From contig JAXMFT010000004.1 in the NCBI GenBank assembly GCA_046347635.1, forward strand, positions 124,001 to 188,000: 64,000 nt of DNA, in the 5' to 3' direction. Positions 23,754 through 31,860 of this stretch are shown in pieces. Every line of letters starts with the position of its first letter. Within the stretch, counting starts at the first letter, position 1. The DNA comes from JAGVSZ01 sp019137045. Lineage in GTDB: Bacteria; Pseudomonadota; Gammaproteobacteria; Burkholderiales; SG8-39. The translations under genes were made by a program, and so were the position numbers. The notes beneath the pieces are model-generated. The model made no database searches. It saw only the letters and a program-made list of their open reading frames with translations, and had not been told where the DNA came from.

Positions 23754-25883
23754 ATGGCCAAGAATGTCCCGGCCGTGAGCACGACGCAGGCGGCGGGCGC
23801 TGGCACCGCGGGCGGCCGCCTGCGGGACGCGCCCGTCGGGGCGCCCGCGTCGGTGCGCGGGAAGCTCGCGCGACTCGGGCTCCTCACCGAGCACGATCTC
23901 GTCCTCCACCTGCCGCTGCGCTACGAGGACGAAACGCGGCTCACGCCGATCGCCGCCGCGCGCCACGGCGCGCCGGTGCTGGTCGAAGGCGAGATCCTGT
24001 CGAACGAGGTCGCCCAGCGGCCGCGCCGCCAGCTCGTGCTCAAGGTGCGCGACGACTCCGGCCTGCTGTTCGTGCGCTTCCTGCACTTCTATCCCAGCCA
24101 CGCGCGCACCCTCGCCCCCGGCGCGCGCGTGCGGTTCTTCGGTGAAGTGCGTCCCGGTTTCTTCGGCGACGAGATGGTGCACCCGCGCTTTCGCGTGCTG
24201 CGCGGGCCGGAGCCGCTCGCCGACGCGCTGACGCCGGTCTATCCCGCCACCGCGGGCCTGCCGCAGGCGGTGCTCCGGCGCTTGGTCGGCGCAGCGCTCG
24301 ATCGGGCGGACCTCGCCGAGACGCTGAGCGAGGAGGTGCGGCACCGCATGCGCCTCGTACCGTTTGCCGAGGCGCTGCGCGCGCTGCACCGCCCCGCGCC
24401 GGAGGCCGACGCCGCCGCGCTCGAGGACCGCACGCACCCGGCGTGGCGGCGCATGAAGTTCGACGAGCTGCTCGCGCAGCAGCTCTCCCTGCGCCTGAGC
24501 TATCGCGCGCGGCGCCGCGACCGCGCGCCGGCGCTCGCGCCGGCCGCCGCGCTCACCGCGCGCTTCGCCGACGGCCTGCCGTTCCGGCTCACCCGCGCGC
24601 AGGTGCGCACGTGGAACGAGATCCAGCGCGACCTGTCCGAGCCGCACCCGATGAACCGGCTCCTGCAGGGCGACGTGGGCAGCGGCAAGACCGTGGTCGC
24701 CGCGCTGGCGGCGCTGCGCGCGGTCGAGAACGGCTGGCAGGCGGCGGTGATGGCGCCGACCGAGATCCTCGCCGAGCAGCACCACCGCAAGTTCGCCGCG
24801 TGGCTCGCGCCGCTCGGCGTGCGCGTGGCCTGGATCGCCGCGGGCGCGGGCGCGCGCGAGCGGCGCCAGGCGCTCGCGGCGGTGGCGTCCGGCGCGGTGC
24901 AGGTGGCGGTCGGCACGCACGCGCTGTTCCAGTCCAAGGTCGAGTTCGCGCGGCTCGCGCTGGCGGTCGTCGACGAGCAGCACCGCTTCGGCGTGCGCCA
25001 GCGCCTCGCGCTGCGCGACAAGGCGGGCGCGCGCACCCGGGCGCAGGGCGCCGACGACTACGCGCCGCACCAGCTCATGATGAGCGCCACGCCGATCCCG
25101 CGGACGCTGTCGATGAGCTATTGCGCGGACCTCGACGTGTCGGTGATCGACGAGCTGCCGCCGGGCCGCACGCCCGTCGTCACCAAGCTGGTGGCGGACG
25201 CCCGGCGCGACGAGGTGATCCGGCGCGTGCGCGACGCCTGCCGCGCGGGCGGCCAGGCCTACTGGGTGTGCCCGCTGATCGAGGAGTCCGCAGCGCTCGA
25301 GCTCCAGACGGCGCTCGACACGCACGCCCGCCTCGCGGCCGAGCTGCCGGAGCTCGCGGTGGGGCTCGTGCACGGGCGGCTCGCCCCGGCGGAGAAGGCG
25401 CGCGTCATGGGGGAGTTCGAGGCGGGCCGCATCCACCTCCTCGTCGCGACCACCGTGATCGAGGTCGGCGTCGACGTGCCGAACGCCGCGCTCATGGTCA
25501 TCGAGCACGCGGAGCGCTTCGGCCTCGCGCAGCTCCACCAGCTGCGCGGCCGCGTCGGGCGCGGCAGCGCCGGGAGCGCGTGCATCCTGCTCTATCAGAA
25601 CCCGCTCTCGGACGGCGCGCGCGCGCGGCTGCGCATCATCTTCGAGCACAGCGACGGATTCCGCATCGCGCACGAGGACCTCCTGCTGCGCGGCCCCGGC
25701 GAATACCTCGGCGCGCGCCAGAGCGGGGCGCCGCTGCTGCGCTTCGCCGACCTCGTGCGCGACGCCGAGCTCCTCGAGGCGGCGCGGCCGGTGGCCGAGG
25801 CGATGCTCGACCGCGCGCCGCAGGCGGCCGCCCTGCACGTCCGGCGCTGGCTGAGCGGGCGGGCCGAGCTCGCGCGTGCGTAG
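23754..25883 (+). CDS. recG: ATP-dependent DNA helicase RecG
   Basis: 709 residues. An N-terminal wedge/OB region (LRYEDETRLTPI onward) is followed by the helicase core: Walker A GDVGSGKT near residue 305, motif II DEQHRFGVRQR, MSATPIPRTLSM (motif III), TTVIEVGVDVPNA and QLRGRVGRGS (motifs V/VI), then the RecG C-terminal helical hairpin region. It remodels stalled forks and branched DNA. The start chosen is ATG 23754; the first 30 residues are low complexity and a later start is possible. Confidence 0.96.
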   Translation: MAKNVPAVSTTQAAGAGTAGGRLRDAPVGAPASVRGKLARLGLLTEHDLVLHLPLRYEDETRLTPIAAARHGAPVLVEGEILSNEVAQRPRRQLVLKVRDDSGLLFVRFLHFYPSHARTLAPGARVRFFGEVRPGFFGDEMVHPRFRVLRGPEPLADALTPVYPATAGLPQAVLRRLVGAALDRADLAETLSEEVRHRMRLVPFAEALRALHRPAPEADAAALEDRTHPAWRRMKFDELLAQQLSLRLSYRARRRDRAPALAPAAALTARFADGLPFRLTRAQVRTWNEIQRDLSEPHPMNRLLQGDVGSGKTVVAALAALRAVENGWQAAVMAPTEILAEQHHRKFAAWLAPLGVRVAWIAAGAGARERRQALAAVASGAVQVAVGTHALFQSKVEFARLALAVVDEQHRFGVRQRLALRDKAGARTRAQGADDYAPHQLMMSATPIPRTLSMSYCADLDVSVIDELPPGRTPVVTKLVADARRDEVIRRVRDACRAGGQAYWVCPLIEESAALELQTALDTHARLAAELPELAVGLVHGRLAPAEKARVMGEFEAGRIHLLVATTVIEVGVDVPNAALMVIEHAERFGLAQLHQLRGRVGRGSAGSACILLYQNPLSDGARARLRIIFEHSDGFRIAHEDLLLRGPGEYLGARQSGAPLLRFADLVRDAELLEAARPVAEAMLDRAPQAAALHVRRWLSGRAELARA

Positions 25884-25922
25884 CGCGCGCCTTCAGGCGC
25901 TTCTTGCGAAAATGGCGCCGCG

Positions 25923-26951
25923 ATGACGACCGACAGCCTGCGCGCGCGCCTCTACCACTACGAGCGCCTGATGCGGCTCGACAAGCCGATCGGGACGCTG
26001 CTCCTGCTGTGGCCGACGCTCTGGGCGCTGTGGATCGCGGCCGAGGGCCGGCCGAGCTGGGCGCTCGTCGTCATCTTCACGCTCGGCACGCTGCTGATGC
26101 GTTCGGCGGGGTGCGTGATGAACGACCTCGCGGACGCCGGCTACGACCGGCACGTCGAGCGCACGCGCGAGCGGCCGCTCGTGACCGGCGCGGTGACGCG
26201 CGCCGAGGCGATCGCGCTCGCCGCGGTGCTGGTCGCGTGCTCGTTCGCGCTCGTGCTCTTCCTGAATCCCCTGGCGATCCTGCTGTCGCTGGCGGCCCTG
26301 TTCCTCGCCGCGAGCTACCCGCTGACCAAGCGCTTCCTCGCCGTCCCGCAGGCCTATCTCGGGATCGCCTTCGGCTTCGGCATCCCGATGGCGACCGCGG
26401 CGCAGCTCGGCACGCTGACGGCCACCGCGGGGCTCCTCCTCTGCGCGAACGTTTTCTGGGCGATCGCGTACGACACCGAGTACGCGATGGTCGATCGCAA
26501 CGACGATCTGCGGATCGGGATCAGGACCTCGGCCATTACCTTCGGGCGCCACGACGTCGCCGCGGTGATGGCGTGCTACGGCGCGACGCTGGCGATCCTC
26601 GCGCTCGTGGGGCTGCGCGAGGGGCTCGCGTGGCCGTACTACGCCGGGCTCGCCGTCGCGGCCGCCATGATGGGGTACCACTACACGCTGATCCGTGCGC
26701 GCACCCGCGCGGGCTGCTTCAAGGCGTTCCTGCACAACAACTGGGTCGGCGGCGCGGTCTTCGCCGGCATTTTCGCGGCCTACGCGCTCGCCGGCGCCTG
26801 GCCGACGGGCGGCGGCAGCGCGCAAACGATGAACAGTAGGCACCCGGAGGCGCGCGCGCCGTTCACGGCGCGGCCGCGGGCCTGTACCTTGTCGCTACTC
26901 CAACGGCAGCCGCACACATGGATCTCGGACTCGAGAAGCGCGTCGTCCTGA
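25923..26951 (+). CDS. ubiA: 4-hydroxybenzoate polyprenyltransferase (UbiA) with unusual C-terminal extension
   Basis: 342 residues; UbiA is usually near 290. The two Asp-rich prenyl-diphosphate sites are present: NDLADAGYDRHVER near residue 68 and YDTEYAMVDRNDD near residue 183, with eight or nine membrane helices. It prenylates 4-hydroxybenzoate in ubiquinone synthesis in the inner membrane. The family-like part ends near AYALAGAWPTG. The last 45 or so residues are Arg/Ser-rich and overlap the next gene by 34 bases. A TGA one frame over at 26830 suggests loss of the normal stop by a small indel, or a sequencing error. Confidence 0.92.
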   Translation: MTTDSLRARLYHYERLMRLDKPIGTLLLLWPTLWALWIAAEGRPSWALVVIFTLGTLLMRSAGCVMNDLADAGYDRHVERTRERPLVTGAVTRAEAIALAAVLVACSFALVLFLNPLAILLSLAALFLAASYPLTKRFLAVPQAYLGIAFGFGIPMATAAQLGTLTATAGLLLCANVFWAIAYDTEYAMVDRNDDLRIGIRTSAITFGRHDVAAVMACYGATLAILALVGLREGLAWPYYAGLAVAAAMMGYHYTLIRARTRAGCFKAFLHNNWVGGAVFAGIFAAYALAGAWPTGGGSAQTMNSRHPEARAPFTARPRACTLSLLQRQPHTWISDSRSASS

Positions 26952-27706
26952 TCACGGGCGGCAGCAAGGGCATCGGCTTGGCGTGCGCCAGGGCGTTTCT
27001 CGCCGAGGGCGCGAGAGTCGCGATCGCCTCGCGCAGCAAGGTGAACCTCGTCGCGGCGGAGCGCCAGCTGAAGGGCGAAGGGCGCGAGGTGTTCAAGACC
27101 TCCGGCGACCTGATCGATCCCGCCAACGCGCGCCGCATGGCGGCCGAGGTGGAGCAGGCGCTCGGGCCGATCGACGTGCTCGTCAACTCCGCCGGCGGGG
27201 CGAAGCGCACGCCGGCCGAGGAACTGACCGCCGAGGCCTGGCGCGCCGCGATGGACGCGAAGTATTTCACCTACATCCACGCCATCGACGCGGTGATCAA
27301 GGGCATGGCGGGCCGCAAGCGCGGCGCGATCGTCAACATCGTGGGCAGCGGCGGCAAGGTCGCGAGCGCGACCCACCTGCCGGGCGGCGCGGCGAACGCG
27401 GCGCTGATGCTCGTCACCGCGGGGCTCGCGCACGCCTACGGGAAGCACGGCGTGCGGGTGAACGCGGTCAACCCGGCCGCGACGCTCACCGACCGCCTCA
27501 AGGCGGGCCTGGAGGCCGACGCGCGCGCCGCGGGCATCACGGTGGAGGAGGCGCTGCAGCGCGCGACCGCGCGCGCGCCGCTCGGGCGCCTCGCGCAGCC
27601 CGAGGAGATCGCGAACGCGGTGCTGTTCCTCGCCTCCGACCGGGCGAGCTACCTCACCGGCGCGGTGGTCGCGCTGGACGGGGCGACCCACCCGATCGTC
27701 GTCTGA
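26918..27706 (+). CDS. SDR-family protein lacking the canonical YxxxK motif
   Basis: 262 residues. The NAD(P)-binding TGGSKGIGLACA is at residues 12–23, and NSAGG and the Ser of NIVGSGGKV are present. Where classical SDRs have Y-x3-K, this protein reads LPGGAANAALML, so both Tyr and Lys are missing. DxP-like positions after NPAATLTDRLKAG and the C-terminal SYLTGAVVALDGATHP remain normal. The binding fold is intact but classical proton relay is not, so it may be a divergent enzyme or a non-catalytic binder. It overlaps the ubiA extension and probably uses its own start signals. Confidence 0.85.
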   Translation: MDLGLEKRVVLITGGSKGIGLACARAFLAEGARVAIASRSKVNLVAAERQLKGEGREVFKTSGDLIDPANARRMAAEVEQALGPIDVLVNSAGGAKRTPAEELTAEAWRAAMDAKYFTYIHAIDAVIKGMAGRKRGAIVNIVGSGGKVASATHLPGGAANAALMLVTAGLAHAYGKHGVRVNAVNPAATLTDRLKAGLEADARAAGITVEEALQRATARAPLGRLAQPEEIANAVLFLASDRASYLTGAVVALDGATHPIVV

Positions 27707-27713
27707 AGCGGCA

Positions 27714-28295
27714 ATGGCGACCGCACCGTACCCTCAGCTCGCGGCGGGCGAGCAGGTGCTCGCGGAGGCCGCGCTCGGCGGCGGCACCGCGGTGCTGACC
27801 GGGCGCCGGCTGGCGATCGCCGGCCGTGCCGGCGAGCAGAGCGTCGCGCTCGCGCACGTCGCCGCCGTGCGCGTGCGCTATGAACGCGCCGCGGGCGCGA
27901 TCGCGTTCGGCGCGGTGCTGGTCGCGATGGCGCTCCTCCTCTTCGCGGTCACCGCCCCGCTGCGGACGCTGATCCTCAACCAGAGCGTCGGGCTCCAGGC
28001 TGCGGCGAGCCAGGAGCGCGCGGCGAGCCCGGATGGCGCGGGCGGCATCGCGGTGGGCGTGCAGACCGTCCTCGAGACCGCCGCCGGCATCGTGCGCGCC
28101 TTCCCGGTGGTCGGGTGGCTGCTGCTCCTCGTCGGGCTCGCGCGGATCGTGCTGGGGGCGATCGGGCAGACGATCGTGACGATCGCCGCCGGCGGGGCGG
28201 AGGTGACCTTCTCGCGCCGCGGCAACAGCCGGCACCTGCACGACTTCGTCGCCGAGGTCGGGCGCCAGCTCCCGGGACCGGCGACGCCGAAGTGA
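27714..28295 (+). CDS. Membrane protein of unknown function
   Basis: 193 residues. The first 60 residues look like a PH-like/bacterial 'GRR…IAG…VALAHV' strand-rich region. Two membrane helices follow (about residues 62–82 and 128–148), separated by a 45-residue Ala/Gly-rich loop, then a short cytoplasmic tail (VTFSRRGNSRHLHDFVAEVG). It begins 8 bases after the SDR gene. I do not recognise a function. Confidence 0.7.
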   Translation: MATAPYPQLAAGEQVLAEAALGGGTAVLTGRRLAIAGRAGEQSVALAHVAAVRVRYERAAGAIAFGAVLVAMALLLFAVTAPLRTLILNQSVGLQAAASQERAASPDGAGGIAVGVQTVLETAAGIVRAFPVVGWLLLLVGLARIVLGAIGQTIVTIAAGGAEVTFSRRGNSRHLHDFVAEVGRQLPGPATPK

Positions 28296-28613
28296 CGCAT
28301 TCCACGCCGGGCGCGAACGTCGCCCGCGCGCGCTGACGGACGCGCCACAGCGCTGGCGCCCCGCCGTCGCACGCGAGCGCCGGGTCGGGGCGCGTGCCGC
28401 ATTCGCGCTGCGGTGCGGCGGGGACATTCCGCACGGATCGCGCCGCGCTCGCGCGCCACGGCTGCGGCCCCGCGCGTGAACCAGCGCACACCCGCCGCGA
28501 TTCGCGCGCCGGCAGCGTGAACTTCCGCGCCTCGCCGGCGCGTGCTGGCACCGGGCTTGCTCCGTGGTCGTTCGGCGGCAGACCGCCCCGACAACTTCAA
28601 CACGGAGGGGAAC
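28296..28613. other. Intergenic region with no gene seen
   Basis: 318 bases of G+C-rich sequence without a convincing reading frame, RNA structure or repeat. The last dozen bases contain CGGAGGGG, the ribosome site of the following small gene; its promoter should be here but no clear hexamers are visible. Confidence 0.6.
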
Positions 28614-28835
28614 ATGGACGAAATGCTGAACGAAGCGGCGGGCATCGAGGTCGAGGAGCTCGAGCAGGAGGCCTTCGAGCCGATCGTGCCCGAGGCCCAC
28701 CAGCGCTGGCAGGGCCAGCTGCGTCGCGCCGGCTCGGCGCGCGAGCTCCCGGGTCCGCAGCGCTACCGCGACTACCCGACCTGGCTCACCGAGCCGCACA
28801 AGCACCCCGCGCACGAGCAGGCGCTCACCGTCTGA
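28614..28835 (+). CDS. Small acidic protein of unknown function (73 aa)
   Basis: 73 residues. The N-terminal half is strongly acidic (MDEMLNEAAGIEVEELEQEA), and the C-terminal half is basic and aromatic (RYRDYPTWLTEPHKHPAH). ACGGAGGGGAAC is a strong ribosome site before the ATG, which argues for real expression. It has no signal peptide or Cys. It stands alone before ubiD. The two-part charge pattern could suit a small regulator or a leader-plus-core peptide, but no modifying enzyme is nearby. Function unknown. Confidence 0.6.
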   Translation: MDEMLNEAAGIEVEELEQEAFEPIVPEAHQRWQGQLRRAGSARELPGPQRYRDYPTWLTEPHKHPAHEQALTV

Positions 28836-28942
28836 GCGCCGCGCGCAGCTGAGCGCGCGCCGGCCCCGCGACGGGGCGGACGCGCTTTACCTCCCATTCG
28901 CCCGCCGCTAGGCTACGGGGCCCCCTGCGCCCCGGAGCCCGC

Positions 28943-30409
28943 GTGCGTTACCAGGATCTGCGCGACTTCATCGCCCAGCTCGAGAAGCTGGGCGAGCTCA
29001 AGCGCGTCGCCGCGGAAGTCGATCCGCGCCTGGAGATGACCGAGGTCTGCGCCCGCGTCCTCGACCGCGGCGGCCCGGCGCTCCTGTTCGAGACGCCCAG
29101 GGGCCACGCGATTCCGGTCCTCGCGAACCTCTTCGGCACCCCGCGCCGCGTGGCCCTCGGCATGGGCGCCGACTCGGTGGAGGCGCTGCGCGACGTCGGC
29201 CGGCTGCTCGCTTTCCTGAAGGAGCCGGAGCCGCCCAAGGGCTTCAAGGACGCGCTGGAGCGCTGGATTCCGCTCGGTCGCCACGTGATGCACATGGCGC
29301 AGAAGGAGGTGTCCGGCGCCCCGTGCCAGGAGGTGGTCTGGGAGGGCCGCGACGTCGATCTCGGGCGGCTGCCGGTGCAGACCTGCTGGCCGGGCGACGC
29401 CGGCCCGCTGATCACCTGGGGGCTCGTCGTCACGCGCGGCCCGCGCAAGAAGCGGCAGAACCTCGGCATCTACCGCCAGCAGGTGATCGCGCCGAACAAG
29501 GTGATCATGCGCTGGTTCGCCCACCGCGGCGGCGCGCTCGACTTCGGCGACCACTGCGCGGAGCGCCCGGGCGAGCCGTTTCCGGTCGCGGTCGCCCTCG
29601 GCGCCGACCCGGCGACGATTCTGGGCGCGGTCACGCCGGTGCCGGACGCGCTGTCCGAGTACCAGTTCGCCGGCCTCCTGCGCGGCGCGCGCACCGAAGT
29701 CGCGCGCTGCATCGGCGCCGACCTGCAGGTGCCCGCCGCGGCCGAGATCGTGCTCGAGGGCGCGATCCGCCCCGGCGAGACCGCGCTCGAGGGACCGTTC
29801 GGCGACCACACCGGGTACTACAACGAGCAGGAGCGCTTTCCGGTCTTCACGATCGAGCGCATCACGCTGCGCCGCGACCCGATCTACCACTCGACCTATA
29901 CCGGCAAGCCGCCCGACGAGCCCGCGGTGCTCGGGGTCGCCCTGAACGAGGTGTTCGTCCCCATCCTGCAGAAGCAGTTTCCCGAGATCGTCGACTTCTA
30001 TCTCCCGCCGGAGGGTTGCTCCTACCGGCTCGCGGTCGTGAGCATGAGGAAGCAGTACCCCGGGCACGCGAAGCGGGTCATGTTCGGGATCTGGAGCTAC
30101 CTCCGCCAGTTCATCTACACGAAGCTGATCGTGGTGACCGACGACGACGTGGACGTGCGCGACTGGAAGGAGGTGATCTGGGCGCTCACCACGCGCGTGG
30201 ACGCGGCGCGCGACCTGACGGTGGTGGAGAACACCCCGATCGACTACCTCGACTTCGCGAGCCCGGTGTCGGGCCTCGGCTCGAAGCTCGGGATCGACGC
30301 GACCGCCAAGTGGCCGGGCGAGACCGCGCGCGCGTGGGGCCGTCCGATCGCGATGGACGAGGCGACGCGCCGGCGCGTCGACGCGCTCTGGGACGCGCTC
30401 GGGCTGTAG
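28943..30409 (+). CDS. ubiD: UbiD-family decarboxylase (3-octaprenyl-4-hydroxybenzoate decarboxylase)
   Basis: 488 residues, the usual UbiD size. The opening MRYQDLRDFIAQLEKLGELK, the region GDHTGYYN and the C-terminal GIDATAKWPGE are typical, and the protein should bind prenylated FMN made by UbiX. It probably decarboxylates the prenylated benzoate of ubiquinone synthesis, in keeping with ubiA 2 kb upstream. UbiX is not in the window. The start is GTG. It ends just before the minus-strand terminator at 30424–30452. Confidence 0.94.
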   Translation: MRYQDLRDFIAQLEKLGELKRVAAEVDPRLEMTEVCARVLDRGGPALLFETPRGHAIPVLANLFGTPRRVALGMGADSVEALRDVGRLLAFLKEPEPPKGFKDALERWIPLGRHVMHMAQKEVSGAPCQEVVWEGRDVDLGRLPVQTCWPGDAGPLITWGLVVTRGPRKKRQNLGIYRQQVIAPNKVIMRWFAHRGGALDFGDHCAERPGEPFPVAVALGADPATILGAVTPVPDALSEYQFAGLLRGARTEVARCIGADLQVPAAAEIVLEGAIRPGETALEGPFGDHTGYYNEQERFPVFTIERITLRRDPIYHSTYTGKPPDEPAVLGVALNEVFVPILQKQFPEIVDFYLPPEGCSYRLAVVSMRKQYPGHAKRVMFGIWSYLRQFIYTKLIVVTDDDVDVRDWKEVIWALTTRVDAARDLTVVENTPIDYLDFASPVSGLGSKLGIDATAKWPGETARAWGRPIAMDEATRRRVDALWDALGL

Positions 30410-30423
30410 CGCCGGGCACCGGC

Positions 30424-30452
30424 AAAGAAAAAAGCCGGGCAGCGCCCGGCTT
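30424..30452 (-). terminator. Intrinsic terminator on the minus strand
   Basis: Stem AAGCCGGGC/GCCCGGCTT (9 pairs, 3-base loop) followed on the minus strand by a T-rich tract (TTTTTTCTTT). On the plus strand the stem has no T tract, so it should end minus-strand transcription, though the stem lies right after ubiD and could weakly act both ways. Confidence 0.8.
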
Positions 30453-30646
30453 CTGAACGTCAGAGGAAAATCCTGACGAAGCGGTCTAGGACCGCACGAT
30501 CCCGCTGTCCGGGGCGAGCGCGCATCCGGCTCGCCCCGATCCGTTCCGTTCCCCCGCGCTCGCGGCCTGCGCTCGTCCTCGGCAACGCGACCTCGGGTGT
30601 CAGCGCATCCATTCTAGAAACGACTTTAAGTGTGGCGCTGAACTTT
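30424..30646 (-). ncRNA. Putative structured small RNA (about 220 bases)
   Basis: No plausible protein is seen here, but the minus strand carries a complete transcription unit: a sigma-70-like promoter at 30653–30682 and a strong intrinsic terminator at 30424–30452. Three further perfect stems lie between: GGGGCGAGC/GCTCGCCCC (30511–30537, 9 pairs), GCGGTC/GACCGC (30481–30495) and GTCAG/CTGAC (30459–30477). The 9-base loop of the first stem is exposed, as in many regulatory RNAs. I do not recognise a known family; 6S RNA was considered but I cannot confirm its consensus. Its target and role are unknown. Confidence 0.55.
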
Positions 30647-30652
30647 CCGCGC

Positions 30653-30682
30653 ACTCTAGGAATTCATCCGTTGGAAAGTCAA
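30653..30682 (-). promoter_or_regulatory. Sigma-70-like promoter for the putative small RNA
   Basis: On the minus strand TTGACT (30677–30682) and TAGAGT (30653–30658) are separated by 18 bases. The upstream 100 bases are markedly A+T-rich compared with the rest of the window, as in strong promoters with UP elements. A GCAAC/GTTGC hairpin (GCAACTTTTTGTTGC) also occurs upstream at about 30700. Confidence 0.55.
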
Positions 30683-30907
30683 GTGGGAAGACCCTTTCAC
30701 GCAACTTTTTGTTGCGTCATTACAACGAATAACATTCGAAATCTGAGTTACCTAACAAAGTAAGAGCGTTAAATATATGAATATAAAGATTTAGTGCGAT
30801 CTCTACACCAAAGACGAACGAACGTCGTGCGAGGCGGAGCCGCTTGAATCCCGGTCGGTGACCCGCATATCGGGACCGTGCGAGCGGGCGTTCACGGAGG
30901 CGCAGCC

Positions 30908-31261
30908 ATGTCCGAGACGGTGCTGACCGAAGACGCGGAGAAAAGACTGCGCGACCTCGCGCTGCTCGTGTACGTCCTGCAGGCGGCCGGATTCCTGGTC
31001 GGGCTGACCTGGGTGGTCGGCGTCGTCATCGACTACCTCAAGATCGGCGAGGTGCGCAACACCTGGCTGGAGACGCACTTCAACTGGCAGTTGCGGACGT
31101 TCTGGCTCGGTCTGGCCGGCATGGCGCTCGCGTGGGCGCTCATGATCGTGAAGGTCGGCGCGCTGATCGGGATCGCGGTGACGGTGTGGGCGATCTACCG
31201 CGTCGTGCGCGGCTGGCTCGCGCTCGTCGATCGCAAACCGATGTACCCGGCGCTCGTGTGA
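30908..31261 (+). CDS. DUF4870-like membrane protein A
   Basis: 117 residues with two or three membrane helices. After a short N-terminus (MSETVLTEDAEKRL) it has YLKIGEVRNTWLETHF and NWQLRTFWLG, then a tail WLALVDRKPMY. The blocks 'R.TW…H..WQ.RTFW' and 'RG.L.L.DR.PMY' recur in the next gene, so the two are paralogues. GGAGGCGCAGCC precedes the ATG. Small inner-membrane proteins of unknown role. Confidence 0.75.
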   Translation: MSETVLTEDAEKRLRDLALLVYVLQAAGFLVGLTWVVGVVIDYLKIGEVRNTWLETHFNWQLRTFWLGLAGMALAWALMIVKVGALIGIAVTVWAIYRVVRGWLALVDRKPMYPALV

Positions 31262-31283
31262 GCGCCATCCGAGGGAGGAAGCC

Positions 31284-31688
31284 ATGGCGGTTCTCGAGCA
31301 GCGCAGCGGCGCCGATCCGGTGCCGTCGGCCGTCACCATCGCGCACGTCGTCTACGCGCTGCACGCGTTCGCGATCGTCGCGGGCATCGCCGGCACGGCC
31401 ACCATCGTCGGCAGCTTCATCGGCAGCGTGCCGTCGATCGTCGCGGTCATCCTCAACTACGCCAAGCGCGGCGATGCGCGCGGGACGTGGATCGACTCGC
31501 ACTACCGCTGGCAGATCCGCACCTTCTGGTTCGCGCTCGCCTGGTTCCTGGTCGGATGGTTCTTCATCCTCACCCTGGTCGGCGTGGTCGTCGGCGGGCC
31601 GATCCTGATCGCGCTGACGGTCTGGCTCGTCTACCGCATCGCGCGCGGCTGGCTGCGCCTCAACGACCGCCGGCCGATGTACGTCTGA
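31284..31688 (+). CDS. DUF4870-like membrane protein B (paralogue)
   Basis: 134 residues with three membrane helices. It shares ARGTWIDSHYRWQIRTFWFA and RIARGWLRLNDRRPMYV with the preceding protein, showing tandem duplication. It starts 23 bases after it, behind GAGGGAGGAAGCC. The pair may form a hetero-oligomer in the inner membrane; function unknown. Confidence 0.78.
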   Translation: MAVLEQRSGADPVPSAVTIAHVVYALHAFAIVAGIAGTATIVGSFIGSVPSIVAVILNYAKRGDARGTWIDSHYRWQIRTFWFALAWFLVGWFFILTLVGVVVGGPILIALTVWLVYRIARGWLRLNDRRPMYV

Positions 31689-31747
31689 TCGAGGGTTGTC
31701 GGGTGAGACGCGGTGCGGAATAGCTCCGGTCGGGGCGCGCCGCCGCC

Positions 31748-31775
31748 TTGACCCGGGGCGCCGGGCCGGTAGCAT
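31748..31775 (+). promoter_or_regulatory. Candidate promoter for the lytic transglycosylase gene
   Basis: TTGACC (31748–31753) and TAGCAT (31770–31775) are 16 bases apart, about 85 bases upstream of the ATG at 31861, in the only gap before that gene. Confidence 0.4.
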
Positions 31776-31860
31776 CCGGTCCAAGAACGCCAATACATCG
31801 GTCCGCCGGTCCCGGCGGACGCAAGACACGAGGCACGGAGGAGAACGGGAGCACCGGCGC

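Noticed and set aside
30460..30654. A 64-codon minus-strand frame with a GTG start in the sRNA region
   Set aside because: It begins inside the -10 box of the promoter and has no ribosome site or homologue-like pattern; the RNA interpretation explains the structure better.
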